The notes below the pieces were generated by a model that did no database searches, was not told where the DNA came from, and saw nothing but the letters and a program-made list of their open reading frames with translations. A DNA stretch of 64,000 nt from Aquimarina sp. RZ0 (GTDB taxonomy: Bacteria; Bacteroidota; Bacteroidia; Flavobacteriales; Flavobacteriaceae). Of the stretch, positions 63,957 through 64,000 are shown piece after piece. Every line of letters starts with the position of its first letter. The first letter of the stretch is position 1. The DNA lies in contig NZ_VTZU01000003.1 of assembly GCF_008370685.1 (NCBI RefSeq), positions 167,667-231,666 of the forward strand, read 5' to 3'. The position numbers and the translations under genes are program-made.

Positions 63957-64000
63957 ATGACAAATACAGAACAACAAGAACTAGAGAAGAAAGCTCTTGA
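63957..64000 (+). CDS. start of a gene cut off by the window end
   Basis: An ATG at 63957 opens a frame beginning MTNTEQQELEKKALE, hydrophilic and helical, which runs off the window. It follows the CIS operon in the same direction after about 90 bases, the place where cargo or effector genes often lie in such loci. Only 14 complete codons are visible, so no function can be assigned. Confidence 0.45.
   Translation, partial: MTNTEQQELEKKAL

Noticed and set aside
1..64000. CRISPR arrays, rRNA and tRNA genes, prophage integrase or insertion sequence transposases
   Set aside because: None was seen on reading both strands; the CIS operon lacks capsid, terminase and integrase genes, so it is not a prophage.

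Overview
The window looks like a chromosomal segment of a marine or soil Flavobacteriia-type Bacteroidota (an Aquimarina-like genome is a guess). The base composition is low in G+C. Several start regions carry the Bacteroidota promoter -7 motif TAnnTTTG. Lipoproteins have acidic residues after the lipobox cysteine, one large secreted protein ends in a type IX secretion (T9SS) sorting domain, and the OlsF-like, TPR-kinase and LytTR proteins are typical of the phylum. No rRNA, tRNA or CRISPR array was seen.

Layout. Positions 1-9.4 kb, minus strand: a TPR/AraC regulator, a radical SAM protein, an AhpD-like protein with its TetR regulator (matching operators flank the regulator gene), mfd, and a lipoprotein RNase A-like toxin followed by a CdiI-like immunity gene. 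Positions 9.6-15.3 kb, plus: two paralogous lipoproteins bracket a LytTR response regulator and a TPR histidine kinase. Positions 15.8-22.3 kb: a class V PLP enzyme, a TerB-like protein, a four-gene module (coiled coil, longin/roadblock-like protein, Ras/Rab-like small GTPase, hybrid histidine kinase), and fbp. Positions 22.4-31.7 kb, plus: a GNAT enzyme, aspartokinase, an OlsF-like acyltransferase and a 1771-residue T9SS-exported cytochrome/lectin protein. Positions 31.8-39.3 kb, minus: an ArsR-controlled arsenic-type cluster without a pump, then small housekeeping and stress genes, a membrane-anchored LuxR-type regulator, an HD-type protein and a 2-hydroxyacid dehydrogenase.

The main find is at 40.9-63.5 kb: one uninterrupted plus-strand operon for an Afp/PVC-type contractile injection system (CIS). 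In order it encodes a membrane-anchored GH18-like protein, a small two-helix membrane protein, a DUF4255 cap protein, an unknown protein, one sheath, two tube proteins, a DUF5908 protein, a LysM (Afp7-like) protein, a VgrG/Afp8 spike, a gp25 protein, an Afp11-like baseplate protein, a fibre-like protein, an Afp12-like baseplate protein, a tape measure protein, an AAA+ ATPase, a DUF4280 PAAR-like tip and a second small membrane protein. The membrane-bound GH18 head, translationally coupled to the cap gene, suggests anchoring to the envelope or a dedicated route through or out of it. No obvious toxin cargo lies inside the window; a new reading frame begins at 63957 and runs off the end.

Intergenic regions are rich in long imperfect palindromes of about 160 bp. 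Two copies of one 162-bp element are nearly identical although about 15 kb apart in opposite orientation, and a 36-bp half copy lies just after the CIS operon.
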